A stretch of 64,000 nt of DNA from Leuctra nigra (Eukaryota > Arthropoda > Insecta > Plecoptera > Leuctridae). Position numbers and translations under genes: made by a program. Positions 45,101-57,640 of the stretch are shown here, piece by piece. Every line of letters starts with the position of its first letter. Positions within the stretch are counted from its first letter, which is position 1. Below the pieces are notes generated by a model that saw only the letters and a program-made list of their open reading frames with translations, did not search any database and was not told the DNA's origin. The stretch spans positions 2,260,316 to 2,324,315 of the forward strand of contig OW203768.1 of NCBI GenBank assembly GCA_934045905.1, given 5' to 3'.

Positions 45101-48100
45101 AGGGCAAGGGTTACTGATCAGTCACTGCAGCTACCCTCCTAGATGAGACGCCCGCATTTGCATGGATATCATTGCATTCTGTATGCACGCGACATATCGT
45201 CTACGCCAAGGGCAAGGGTTACCGATCAGTCACTGCAGCTACCCTCCTAGATGAGACGCCCGCATTTGCATGGATATCATTGCATTCTGTATGCACGCGA
45301 CATATCGTCTACGCCAAGGGCAAGGGTTACTGATCAGTCACTGCAGCTACCCTCCTAGATGAGACGCCCGCATTTGCATGGATATCATTGCATTCTGTAT
45401 GCACGCGACATATCGCCAGCGCCAAGGGCAAGGGTTACCGATCAGTCACTGCAGCTACCCTCCTAGATGAGACGCCCGCATTTGCATGGATATCATTGCA
45501 TTCTGTATGCACGCGACATATCGTCTACGCCAAGGGCAAGGGTTACCGATCAGTCACTGCAGCTACCCTCCTAGATGAGACGCCCGCATTTGCATGGATA
45601 TCATTGCATTCTGTATGCACGCGACATATCGTCTACGCCAAGGGCAAGGGTTACCGATCAGTCACTGCAGCTTCCCTCCTAGATGAGACGCCCGCATTTG
45701 CATGGATATCATTGCATTCTGTATGCACGCGACACATCGCCAGCGCCAAGGGCAAGGGTTACCGATCAGTCACTGCAGCTACCCTCCTAGATGAGACGCC
45801 CGCATTTGCATGGATATCATTGCATTCTGTATGCACGCGACATATCGTCTACGCCAAGGGCAAGGGTTACCGATCAGTCACTGCACCTACCCTCCTAGAT
45901 GAGACGCCCGCATTTGCATGGATATCATTGCATTCTGTATGCACGCGACATATCGCCAGCGCCAAGGGCAAGGGTTACCGATCAGTCACTGCAGCTACCC
46001 TCCTAGATGAGACGCCCGCATTTGCATGGATATCATTGCATTCTGTATGCACGCGACATATCGTCTACGCCAAGGGCAAGGGTTACCGATCAGTCACTGC
46101 AGCTACCCTCCTAGATGAGACGCCCGCATTTGCATGGATATCATTGCATTCTGTATGCACGCGACATATCGCCAGCGCCAAGGGCAAGGGTTACCGATCA
46201 GTCACTGCAGCTACCCTCCTAGATGAGACGCCCGCATTTGCATGGATATCATTGCATTCTGTATGCACGCGACACATCGCCTAATGCCAAGGGCAAGGGT
46301 TACCGATCAGTCACTGCAGCTACCCTCCTAGATGAGACGCCCGCATTTGCATGGATATCATTGCATTCTGTATGCACGCGACATATCGCCAGCGCCAAGG
46401 GCAAGGGTTACCGATCAGTCACTGCAGCTACCCTCCTAGATGAGACGCCCGCATTTGCATGGATATCATTGCATTCTGTATGCACGCGACATATCGCCAG
46501 CGCCAAGGGCAAGGGTTACCGATCAGTCACTGCAGCTACCCTCCTAGATGAGCCGCCCGCATTTGCATGGATATCATTGCATTCTGTATGCACGTGACAT
46601 ATCGTCTACGCCAAGGGCAAGGGTTACCGATCAGTCACTGCAGCTACCCTCCTAGATGAGACGCCCGCATTTGCATGGATATCATTGCATTCTGTATGCA
46701 CGCGACATATCGTCTACGCCAAGGGCAAGGGTTACCGATCAGTCACTGCAGCTACCCTCCTAGATGAGACGCCCGCATTTGCATGGATATCATTGCATTC
46801 TGTATGCACGCGACATATCGCCAGCGCCAAGGGCAAGGGTTACCGATCAGTCACTGCAGCTACCCTCCTAGATGAGACGCCCGCATTTGCATGGATATCA
46901 TTGCATTCTGTATGCACGCGACATATCGTCTACGCCAAGGGCAAGGGTTACCGATCAGTCACTGCAGCTACCCTCCTAGATGAGACGCCCGCATTTGCAT
47001 GGATATCATTGCATTCTGTATGCACGCGACATATCGTCTACGCCAAGGGCAAGGGTTACCGATCAGTCACTGCAGCTACCCTCCTAGATGAGACGCCCGC
47101 ATTTGCATGGATATCATTGCATTCTGTATGCACGCGACATATCGCCAGCGCTAAGGGCAAGGGTTACCGATCAGTCACTGCAGCTACCCTCCTAGATGAG
47201 ACGCCCGCATTTGCATGGATATCATTGCATTCTGTATGCACGCGACACATCGCCAGCGCCAAGGGCAAGGGTTACCGATCAGTCACTGCAGCTACCCTCC
47301 TAGATGAGACGCCCGCATTGCATGGATATCATTGCATTCTGTATGCACGCGACATATCGCCAGCGCCAAGGGCAAGGGTTACCGATCAGTCACTGCAGCT
47401 ACCCTCCTAGATGAGACGCCCGCATTTGCATGGATATCATTGCATTCTGTATGCACGCGACATATCGTCTACGCCAAGGGCAAGGGTTACTGATCAGTCA
47501 CTGCAGCTACCCTCCTAGATGAGACGCCCGCATTGCATGGATATCATTGCATTCTGTATGCACGCGACATATCGCCAGCGCCAAGGGCAAGGGTTACCGA
47601 TCAGTCACTGCAGCTACCCTCCTAGATGAGACGCCCGCATTTGCATGGATATCATTGCATTCTGTATGCACGCGACATATCGTCTACGCCAAGGGCAAGG
47701 GTTACTGATCAGTCACTGCAGCTACCCTCCTAGATGAGACGCCCGCATTGCATGGATATCATTGCATTCTGTATGCACGCGACATATCGTCTACGCCAAG
47801 GGCAAGGGTTACCGATCAGTCACTGCAGCTACCCTCCTAGATGAGACGCCCGCATTTGCATGGATATCATTGCATTCTGTATGCACGCGACATATCGTCT
47901 ACGCCAAGGGCAAGGGTTACCGATCAGTCACTGCAGCTACCCTCCTAGATGAGACGCCCGCATTTGCATGGATATCATTGCATTCTGTATGCACGCGACA
48001 TATCGTCTACGCCAAGGGCAAGGGTTACCGATCAGTCACTGCAGCTACCCTCCTAGATGAGACGCCCGCATTTGCATGGATATCATTGCATTCTGTATGC

Positions 48101-51100
48101 ACGCGACATATCGCCAGCGCCAAGGGCAAGGGTTACCGATCAGTCACTGCAGCTACCCTCCTAGATGAGACGCCCGCATTTGCATGGATATCATTGCATT
48201 CTGTATGCACGCGACATATCGTCTACGCCAAGGGCAAGGGTTACCGATCAGTCACTGCAGCTACCCTCCTAGATGAGACGCCCGCATTTGCATGGATATC
48301 ATTGCATTCTGTATGCACGCGACATATCGTCTACGCCAAGGGCAAGGGTTACCGATCAGTCACTGCAGCTACCCTCCTAGATGAGACGCCCGCATTTGCA
48401 TGGATATCATTGCATTCTGTATGCACGCGACATATCGTCTACGCCAAGGGCAAGGGTTACCGATCAGTCACTGCAGCTACCCTCCTAGATGAGACGCCCG
48501 CATTTGCATGGATATCATTGCATTCTGTATGCACGCGACATATCGTCTACGCCAAGGGCAAGGGTTACCGATCAGTCACTGCAGCTACCCTCCTAGATGA
48601 GACGCCCGCATTTGCATGGATATCATTGCATTCTGTATGCACGCGACATATCGTCTACGCCAAGGGCAAGGGTTACCGATCAGTCACTGCAGCTACCCTC
48701 CTAGATGAGACGCCCGCATTTGCATGGATATCATTGCATTCTGTATGCACGCGACATATCGTCTACGCCAAGGGCAAGGGTTACTGATCAGTCACTGCAG
48801 CTACCCTCCTAGATGAGACGCCCGCATTTGCATGGATATCATTGCATTCTGTATGCACGCGACATATCGTCTACGCCAAGGGCAAGGGTTACTGATCAGT
48901 CACTGCAGCTACCCTCCTAGATGAGACGCCCGCATTTGCATGGATATCATTGCATTCTGTATGCACGCGACATATCGTCTACGCCAAGGGCAAGGGTTAC
49001 TGATCAGTCACTGCAGCTACCCTCCTAGATGAGACGCCCGCATTTGCATGGATATCATTGCATTCTGTATGCACGCGACATATCGTCTACGCCAAGGGCA
49101 AGGGTTACCGATCAGTCACTGCAGCTACCCTCCTAGATGAGACGCCCGCATTTGCATGGATATCATTGCATTCTGTATGCACGCGACATATCGCCAGCGC
49201 CAAGGGCAAGGGTTACCGATCAGTCACTGCAGCTACCCTCCTAGATGAGACGCCCGCATTTGCATGGATATCATTGCATTCTGTATGCACGCGACATATC
49301 GTCTACGCCAAGGGCAAGGGTTACCGATCAGTCACTGCAGCTACCCTCCTAGATGAGACGCCCGCATTTGCATGGATATCATTGCATTCTGTATGCACGC
49401 GACATATCGTCTACGCCAAGGGCAAGGGTTACTGATCAGTCACTGCAGCTACCCTCCTAGATGAGACGCCCGCATTTGCATGGATATCATTGCATTCTGT
49501 ATGCACGCGACATATCGTCTACGCCAAGGGCAAGGGTTACTGATCAGTCACTGCAGCTACCCTCCTAGATGAGACGCCCGCATTTGCATGGATATCATTG
49601 CATTCTGTATGCACGCGACATATCGTCTACGCCAAGGGCAAGGGTTACCGATCAGTCACTGCAGCTACCCTCCTAGATGAGACGCCCGCATTTGCATGGA
49701 TATCATTGCATTCTGTATGCACGCGACATATCGCCAGCGCCAAGGGCAAGGGTTACCGATCAGTCACTGCAGCTACCCTCCTAGATGAGACGCCCGCATT
49801 TGCATGGATATCATTGCATTCTGTATGCACGCGACATATCGTCTACGCCAAGGGCAAGGGTTACCGATCAGTCACTGCAGCTACCCTCCTAGATGAGACG
49901 CCCGCATTTGCATGGATATCATTGCATTCTGTATGCACGCGACACATCGCCTAATGCCAAGGGCAAGGGTTACTGATCAGTCACTGCAGCTACCCTCCTA
50001 GATGAGACGCCCGCATTGCATGGATATCATTGCATTCTGTATGCACCCGACATATCGCCAGCGCCAAGGGCAAGGGTTACCGATCAGTCACTGCAGCTAC
50101 CCTCCTAGATGAGACGCCCGCATTTGCATGGATATCATTGCATTCTGTATGCACGCGACATATCGCCAGCGCCAAGGGCAAGGGTTACCGATCAGTCACT
50201 GCAGCTACCCTCCTAGATGAGACGCCCGCATTTGCATGGATATCATTGCATTCTGTATGCACGCGACATATAGTCTACGCCAAGGGCAAGGGTTACCGAT
50301 CAGTCACTGCAGCTACCCTCCTAGATGAGACGCCCGCATTTGCATGGATATCATTGCATTCTGTATGCACGCGACACATCGCCTTATGCCAAGGGCAAGG
50401 GTTACTGATCAGTCACTGCAGCTACCCTCCTAGATGAGACGCCCGCATTGCATGGATATCATTGCATTCTGTATGCACCCGACATATCGCCAGCGCCAAG
50501 GGCAAGGGTTACCGATCAGTCACTGCAGCTACCCTCCTAGATGAGACGCCCGCATTTGCATGGATATCATTGCATTCTGTATGCACGCGACACATCGCCA
50601 GCGCCAAGGGCAAGGGTTACTGATCAGTCACTGCAGCTACCCTCCTAGATGAGACGCCCGCATTTGCATGGATATCATTGCATTCTGTATGCACGCGACA
50701 TATCGTCTACGCCAAGGGCAAGGGTTACCGATCAGTCACTGCAGCTACCCTCCTAGATGAGACGCCCGCATTTGCATGGATATCATTGCATTCTGTATGC
50801 ACGCGACATATCGTCTACGCCAAGGGCAAGGGTTACCGATCAGTCACTGCAGCTACCCTCCTAGATGAGACGCCCGCATTTGCATGGATATCATTGCATT
50901 CTGTATGCACCCGACACATCGCCAGCGCCAAGGGCAAGGGTTACCGATCAGTCACTGCAGCTACCCTCCTAGATGAGACGCCCGCATTTGCATGGATATC
51001 ATTGCATTCTGTATGCACGCGACATATCGTCTACGCCAAGGGCAAGGGTTACCGATCAGTCACTGCAGTTACCCTCCTAGATGAGACGCCCGCATTTGCA

Positions 51101-52319
51101 TGGATATCATTGCATTCTGTATGCACGCGACACATCGCCAGCGCCAAGGGCAAGGGTTACCGATCAGTCACTGCAGCTACCCTCCTAGATGAGACGCCCG
51201 CATTGCATGGATATCATTGCATTCTGTATGCACGCGACATATCGTCTACGCCAAGGGCAAGGGTTACCGATCAGTCACTGCAGCTACCCTCCTAGATGAG
51301 ACGCCCGCATTTGCATGGATATCATTGCATTCTGTATGCACGCGACATATCGTCTACGCCAAGGGCAAGGGTTACCGATCAGTCACTGCAGCTACCCTCC
51401 TAGATGAGACGCCCGCATTTGCATGGATATCATTGCATTCTGTATGCACGCGACATATCGCCAGCGCCAAGGGCAAGGGTTACTGATCAGTCACTGCAGC
51501 TACCCTCCTAGATGAGACGCCCGCATTTGCATGGATATCATTGCATTCTGTATGCACGCGACATATCGTCTACGCCAAGGGCAAGGGTTACTGATCAGTC
51601 ACTGCAGCTACCCTCCTAGATGAGACGCCCGCATTTGCATGGATATCATTGCATTCTGTATGCACGCGACATATCGCCAGCGCCAAGGGCAAGGGTTACC
51701 GATCAGTCACTGCAGCTACCCTCCTAGATGAGACGCCCGCATTTGCATGGATATCATTGCATTCTGTATGCACGCGACACATCGCCAGCGCCAAGGGCAA
51801 GGGTTACTGATCAGTCACTGCAGCTACCCTCCTAGATGAGACGCCCGCATTTGCATGGATATCATTGCATTCTGTATGCACGCGACATATCGTCTACGCC
51901 AAGGGCAAGGGTTACTGATCAGTCACTGCAGCTACCCTCCTAGATGAGACGCCCGCATTTGCATGGATATCATTGCATTCTGTATGCACGCGACATATCG
52001 TCTACGCCAAGGGCAAGGGTTACCGATCAGTCACTGCAGCTACCCTCCTAGATGAGACGCCCGCATTTGCATGGATATCATTGCATTCTGTATGCACCCG
52101 ACATATCGCCAGCGCCAAGGGCAAGGGTTACCGATCAGTCACTGCAGCTACCCTCCTAGATGAGACGCCCGCATTTGCATGGATATCATTGCATTCTGTA
52201 TGCACGCGACATATCGCCAGCGCCAAGGGCAAGGGTTACCGATCAGTCACTGCAGCTACCCTCCTAGATGAGACGCCCGCATTGCATGGATATCATTGCA
52301 TTCTGTATGCACGCGACAT
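30197..52319. repeat. satellite DNA, about 205 tandem 108-bp units
   Basis: Uninterrupted head-to-tail array of 22.1 kb. Both edges break at the same unit position (CGACAY at 30197 and CGACAT ending 52319). By my count about 27 units are 107 bp (cgcattgcat instead of cgcatttgcat) and four are 109 bp (near 40452, 46280, 49950, 50384); 205 x 108 - 27 + 4 equals the observed 22,117 bp. Units fall mainly into gtctacgcc and gccagcgcc types, with catatc/cacatc and ttaccgatc/ttactgatc variants. Each unit has a PstI site (CTGCAG) and most an EcoRV site (GATATC). One plus-strand frame has no stop, creating ORFs up to 457 residues. Function unknown; centromeric or heterochromatic satellite is the default reading. 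Confidence 0.98.
49948..51020. repeat. local higher-order repeat, 4 units (432 bp)
   Basis: Rare variants recur at exactly 432 bp: cgcc(t)aatgcc at 49948 and its derivative at 50380; gcacccgac at 50044, 50476 and 50908. 432 equals four 108-bp units and already absorbs one 109- and one 107-bp unit, so the block was copied as a whole. Confidence 0.75.
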
Positions 52320-53014
52320 TTTTTACAATTCGATAAAGTATATTTCTCGTTCATCAATTTTAGAATTTATGGAAAAAGTCTGATTAGTAAATTTATTTTG
52401 GTTCCATTACCAATAAAAATGTAATTTATTTAATTTCTGGGGGTCAGGGGGTGGGTATAAATAATTAATAGATTATTTATGTAGCATACCGTACCTGTAC
52501 ACAATAACAAATTAATAAAAGAACATCAACTTTTACAAATTACACTCAAATAATGTTTCTCCATTTTCACTTCAGTATATTATGTACGCATTCTCTGGAC
52601 TCAGATTTTAATCTTTCTGATTTTCACCCTAGTCATCTCCATTTTCTTTCAGTTCACAAATAAAATATTTTATTGGAATCTTCTATCATCCACCAGTCCA
52701 TGTACCGATTTTGTCTTAATATTTAATCAGCTCCTAAAAATTCTATTCCGTCATATTTGATTTTCAAGTGATAACAACCCCCCCCCCCCCCCCCCCCTAG
52801 TATCCCGTGACAACTGACCACCCAAGAGCCGCTACAAACAGTCACATTGTCTACACAAGGCACCGTCTTCACACCTCTCTCATTCACTGCCCACTGGATT
52901 CACAATGACAATACACACGGCCTTCCTTGCAACATTCATTCATAGAGCCAGCGCGCGCTAATTCAACAATCAGGAGGAGCTTCTTGTGGAATGATGATGA
53001 AAAGAAGTTATTTA
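52320..53014. other. no gene seen; right flank of the satellite
   Basis: AT-rich sequence starting tttttacaattcg directly after the last unit, with a 20-C tract at 52778-52797. Confidence 0.5.
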
Positions 53015-53147
53015 ATGGCGTTTTCCACTGGCTGCACTGGGCTGTACTAGTTTTGCACTCTGTTTGACATTTGCATTGTGTTTTGTATGGTAACGTCATT
53101 TCAGTGAAACCCTGGTGCAGCCCAGTACAGCCAGTGGAAAACGCCAT
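53015..53147. mobile_element. MITE family 2, copy 2 (133 bp)
   Basis: Termini atggcgttttccactggc and gccagtggaaaacgccat are perfect inverted repeats, extended inward by ctgcactgggc and its near-complement. Its interior is the reverse of 28416-28517. Confidence 0.85.
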
Positions 53148-53699
53148 AAGATATGGCTCAACATTCTGATCAACCGACTTTCTCTGAACAAATCTATCTC
53201 ACATTTTTCAATCCTAAATTATATTTATACATTTGTAAACATTTGTACATTTGTACATTTGTTTTTTCATATGTAAAGGTGTGGAAGATCCCTAATTTTA
53301 AATGTTCGATAATTTGAATATATAGATTCATATTCAATTAATGTAGATTGTAACTTTGAATCATATTGGGTGTTTTTGGAGAGATCAAGATGAAAACTAG
53401 CACACATTTGTTTTTTTGATATATTTTGGATATTTTGGACTCTTGGATAAATGGGCAATACCTTCTAAAATTTCAAATTATTATGTCGACAGGTATTTTA
53501 ATTTTTTAAATACGAGGTTGTCAATATTTCGGTCTTGAAGGAAATTTCTAAGGAACGTTTTTAGGTGGCTAATTATTACTTTTGTGAATCGTTGTGACAA
53601 TCCCTTATGATTATATCATTGCTTAGTTTTACAGTAGAATATCCGCTTTTTGTTCGAGACGGAACTGACCTTTGACTAGAAGATGACTCGAACTGCCTC

Positions 53700-53950
53700 C
53701 AATTGATTCTAAAACCACAAGACCCACCACGAGATGGCAGGTATCGAACCCATGTCCCGGCCACCTATCTCGATGTAACCGATAGCATCTTGTACGAACT
53801 ACTGATTGGATATTGTACAAGTGACTAACAACTCTGTGGCTTATGTGGCAGATATCCAAGTGACAGTCTTTAATCGGAGCTTCTTCTAAAAGCCGCGCTG
53901 GAGAGATTCCCATTTTCCACGGACTAGACCGAGCCTCTAAATCTAGAGAG
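53700..53950 (-). repeat. possible tRNA-derived SINE, second family
   Basis: On the minus strand a B-box-like gggttcgatacc lies near 53750; the plus-strand segment ggagagattcccattttcc near 53902 resembles ggagggattcccagtatc at 54953. The overlapping minus-strand frames show no protein domain. Boundaries are uncertain. Confidence 0.3.
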
Positions 53951-54532
53951 TTTTGAAATTAAATTAATTTATAAAACTTATAGAAATTATGTTAATATTC
54001 AGTGAAGACATTGTTTTAATGCATTTGTCCCGAATTTGTCCCTTCTATCGAAATTGTAGGGAAAAATCCCAAAACATCAGTGATTCGCATTGATTAGATT
54101 AATTGATTAGATTAGGTTTATAGATTAGCATTAGATTAGCATAATTTAGTTTATGAAGATTCTTTAAAAATTTCCTTTTGAATTTTTAACTTTTGTATCA
54201 ATTGATTTTCTATGTTTTTCTTGTTTTTATATTTGTTATACGTCTTCTTGTGCAGTTTTACTCTGTTGGACTCTTTTTTACACAAATATATAAAAATAAA
54301 CAAATAAAAATATATCATGTTTTGTATTGCAACAGAGAATTCTGCTGAGTGCATTGCAAATCCAATCCAAAAATTCAAAATTTATCCGGGGCTATGCGCC
54401 GACCGCATAAGACTGGGAGACCCTCCGATTAATCCCCTCATTGTTTTTGTTCGTATTTTGTGTGTACGGGAATGTTCGTCATGATTTTATATTCAGCGAG
54501 AAAATAACCCATTACAGTTTTGCATTATTTGT

Positions 54533-54536
<4 letters not shown>

Positions 54537-54567
<31 letters not shown>

Positions 54568-54574
54568 AAAAAAA
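54537..54574. repeat. poly(C) 29 bp followed by poly(A) 9 bp
   Basis: 29 C residues (54537-54565), then nine A. It directly precedes a dispersed 'gtgtgtgcaaaatctcat' repeat fragment at 54610. Confidence 0.85.
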
Positions 54575-55424
54575 TTTGATTTGCCTCTTGTAAAAATGTC
54601 TGAAATCATCACTGTGTGTGCAAAATCTCATATCGATTGATTGAACGGTTCGACCTGGATTGCCAAAACAAATAAAAATAAAAATAAAAACAAAACAAAA
54701 CCTACCAGCGAGTGACGTATCTGCACTGTTCACACTGAGGATCTCGATTGAGTCTCGACGATCGAGGATCTCGACGATCGAAATCTGAATTATTATCGAA
54801 TTCAAAGTAAACAATAGAAATTATGAATTTGAAGACAATGTGCTTATTTTCACTTATTGTAATTGAACTGGACCACGATTGACTTGAAGCTTCAGTGTAA
54901 ACAGCTTCAACTGACAGTCGTATTTCGCGTCTCTGTTCTAGGAAGCCGTGTTGGAGGGATTCCCAGTATCTAGAAAGCCCGACAATAAACTATTGTGTTT
55001 TACGTCGATGTGTTGCCGTGAACTTCGCTGTTTCACAAAAGTCTCAAGTTTCTTGTTAAATTCACGGCGAGCTCTCTTCGCTGTGATTGGATGAGATAAG
55101 AGTTGGGAAATGATTGTAATTGATCACTCAGAATCAGACCACTGTTTCTCAAAAGGTGAAGAAACTCTCTTTCCAGGTAGAAAGCAATCAGTCATTTTAA
55201 CAAAATTACACGACAAAGTTTATATCATTCTTTACATAAATCTACAATCCCGCACTTACGATTAGGTGGCTATCATAAAATTTACAAAATTGTATTTAAA
55301 AAAGCTAGACCACAAAATAAACTATTATCACTAGTATTAAAGATAAAATATTTACTAAGTATAAGTTAATACTATTATTTTGTAATTAATTAAAGTTGTG
55401 CTTCAGGTATACAACGCACTGAAA
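54575..55424. other. no gene seen
   Basis: It contains a 'caaaatttcag' family fragment (54605-54720) and a short cluster of gaggatctcgacgatcg repeats (54738-54782). Confidence 0.45.
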
Positions 55425-55978
55425 GTTAAGGTAGTACCTTCATTATACATATACAAAAAAAATCTTGAAATTACAAGTTCAGAAAACGGTTTCCTACATT
55501 TCAACTATATTAAAGTATTTAAATGAATCATAAAATGTCATTTAACTTGCAACCCCTGACTTATAGCGAGGTTTAAATTTATTGCCTTCCGAGAATGAAC
55601 AAAACTGTAACACAGGAGGTATAGGGAAATCATTTAGTTTTTGGTTGATAACTTTTAAAATGGCACACGTTGGTATTGTTTTAAATTTTTTTCCTAATAG
55701 AATGTCCAACTATCTATCTAGAAATCAGTGTTTTGAAAAAAGTTGAACCTCAATAAAATTCAAAACTCAAAAATAGCATGAAAATCGTCATGATTTTAAT
55801 GGCCCCCTTAAGACTACATGTTAAAAATAGGAATTTATAACTACAATATCTCAAAATCTAGACACGAGAAGTTGTTCATATTTATATTTCACAGTATCGT
55901 GTAAATAGTGATTATTGATACCTCTGCCAAAAATAGGCTTATTTGGAAGATATGAGATATCAGTTGTGCTACCTTAAC
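55425..55978. mobile_element. possible 554-bp TIR element
   Basis: gttaaggtagtacc at 55425-55438 is mirrored by gtgctaccttaac at 55966-55978 (one mismatch). The interior has no ORF and no further inverted arms. With only about 13 bp of TIR and no clear target duplication, this is tentative. Confidence 0.45.
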
Positions 55979-56190
55979 TCCGAAGTTCCCGGTTCAATTC
56001 ACGCGGCCATCCTTCCTGACTGAGGTTAGTTAGGTAATTAGTGTTTTAGTGCAGAAGTCAGAAGTATGGGTTCGCAACACCACAAGACCGTGAGCTAATA
56101 ATCTTATGGGCGGAATCCAGGAGACTCTGGCCACTTGCGTCGATGAGGTTAGTCAGCGACTGTGCTGCCGCTGCTTGGCCATATCAACTA

Positions 56191-56419
56191 GACGCCGAGG
56201 AACTGGGTCAGAAGCGTCGCGACGGCCCATAAACATGCCGACGCCGACGCCGACGCCGCGAGCAGAGAGACGCATGCAGATCGCGATCACGCTCAAGACG
56301 TCTCGAGGCTTCAGGAACAAGACAAGAACATGCAGACAATCATGTTCTCAATGGACGTTGTTCCACTGGACAAAGCGTTCGAATGCGCTTCTGAAACTTT
56401 GTCAATCGCCAAAAAGTAA
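56191..56419 (+). CDS. candidate terminal exon, unidentified protein
   Basis: After an acceptor-like tcaactag, a frame starting ACG at 56191 is open to TAA at 56417-56419, encoding about 75 residues. The C-terminal part (VSRLQEQDKNMQTIMFSM) is amphipathic and protein-like, and the block is richer in GC than its flanks. A competing frame from 56106 is also open. No family is recognised; partner exons were not found. Confidence 0.2.
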
Positions 56420-56533
56420 CTTTTTAATTTTCTTCGCTTTGTCGTCCGAAGTTAAATGAAATGAAATGAAAATAATTCAAATCAACCACAAATTTCCGAA
56501 TATCTTGATAAATATATATTTCCCCTGTTTTCA

Positions 56534-56552
56534 CCCCCCCCCCCCCCCCCCC
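56534..56552. repeat. poly(C) tract, 19 bp
   Basis: 19 consecutive C residues. Minus-strand frames across it read polyglycine and are not treated as genes. Confidence 0.85.
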
Positions 56553-56639
56553 GTAACCTTTCGATCGACGTCGTTCTCGGCATACTTCTGTCTTTTGACC
56601 TAACAATACATACCTCAGGAATAAAAGGGCAGAAGTCCA

Positions 56640-57110
56640 CTTCCTCGATTTTTGAGCGAGCGAATTGAGCTGACCGTCTCATCTTTTTCGCTCTTTTGGC
56701 AAGGACCTCCGTTTCTTTTCTGTCCGTATCGCTATTTACAAGTAACACCGTTTCACCTATCGATCTGAAATTTTACACACATGTACAGCCAAACTCTGAA
56801 ATTTGCAGACTGAATATTTTATGAAATTTCGTTGATTGGTACAAATGTACAAAAATATATCTTTCATATATTTCATATATTTTTCATTCATTTGATCCGA
56901 TGCAAGGTCATTATCATCAAAATTGTATCAAACTTTACAAAGTTTGACCCAAATCCTCCAATTGGTTAAAAATCAAAAAATATCTTACGAATGGTCAAAA
57001 ATCAAAATGTTCCGATTAAGTTCAAATTTTGCATGGTGATCAAGACCAACATTTTACAAATTTTGAAAGAACTGCCAAGGAGATTTTTGAAAAGTACCAA
57101 AATCAACCCA
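56640..57110 (-). repeat. dispersed 'caaaatttcag' repeat, reverse copy
   Basis: Read on the minus strand it gives ttggtacttttcaaaaatctcc, tcttgatcaccatgcaaaattt, aaatttcagatcgat and a tail with ggtccttgccaaaagagcg, the order seen on the plus strand at 6990-7470. Confidence 0.6.
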
Positions 57111-57429
57111 GATGTATCAGTTATTCAATTTCAATTATTCCACAGTGTATAGAAATTGGAAAGTTGCCAAAAAATCAGAAATAATGCAGTAACTAATAGT
57201 TATCTTTGATTGTGGGCAACGTGTTTTGTTGGAGATTTTGCACGCATCGGTAGTCGCTCATCAACGTATTACACTGCGCGAAATACTATTGTATTATTTA
57301 TTTTGAAGTTTCTCACTTCTTTCCTTTCTGAGAACAATCTGTGAAAAAGTTTTCTTGTAATCTTCATCTGAATTTCCCTCTGAGGAAGCGAACTCGTGAA
57401 TATTTCAGAGTTAATCTCGGCCCAGTGAG

Positions 57430-57640
57430 CTCGCAGTGTTAATTGTATTACTCCGCCGCGTGCAGTCGGGCGGCAGAGACCACGTGACTAGACGTCGAGA
57501 CGCGTCGTGGCGGTGGGCGTCGTCGCGTAGTGCGTAGTGCGTAGTACGATACGTATACGATGAGGAGGGGGACAGTTGTAGAAACAGAAGCATCGACACT
57601 AGAAGTTGCAGACAAGAACTTCTAGAGGTAAAAGTGCATG
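57430..57640. promoter_or_regulatory. CpG-rich promoter-like region
   Basis: A sharply GC- and CpG-rich block (gacgtcgagacgcgtcgtgg; three gtagtgc-type copies near 57530) with an E-box CACGTG at 57481. It ends at a donor-like cttctagag|gtaaaag near 57626, so it could be a 5' UTR exon with its promoter on the plus strand. No coding exon was linked to it. Confidence 0.35.

Noticed and set aside
30197..52319. CRISPR array
   Set aside because: Whole 108-bp units repeat with no unique spacers, and the context is eukaryotic.
30286..52383. Long repetitive ORFs of 36-residue units (up to 457 residues) as a protein gene
   Set aside because: A 108-bp unit with one stop-free frame gives long ORFs automatically. 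107-bp units shift the frame and CGA-to-TGA changes stop it all along the array. No start context, splice sites or flanking exons were found.
54512..54814. 100-residue minus-strand ORF
   Set aside because: It begins in a diverged repeat and ends in polyglycine from the 29-C tract.
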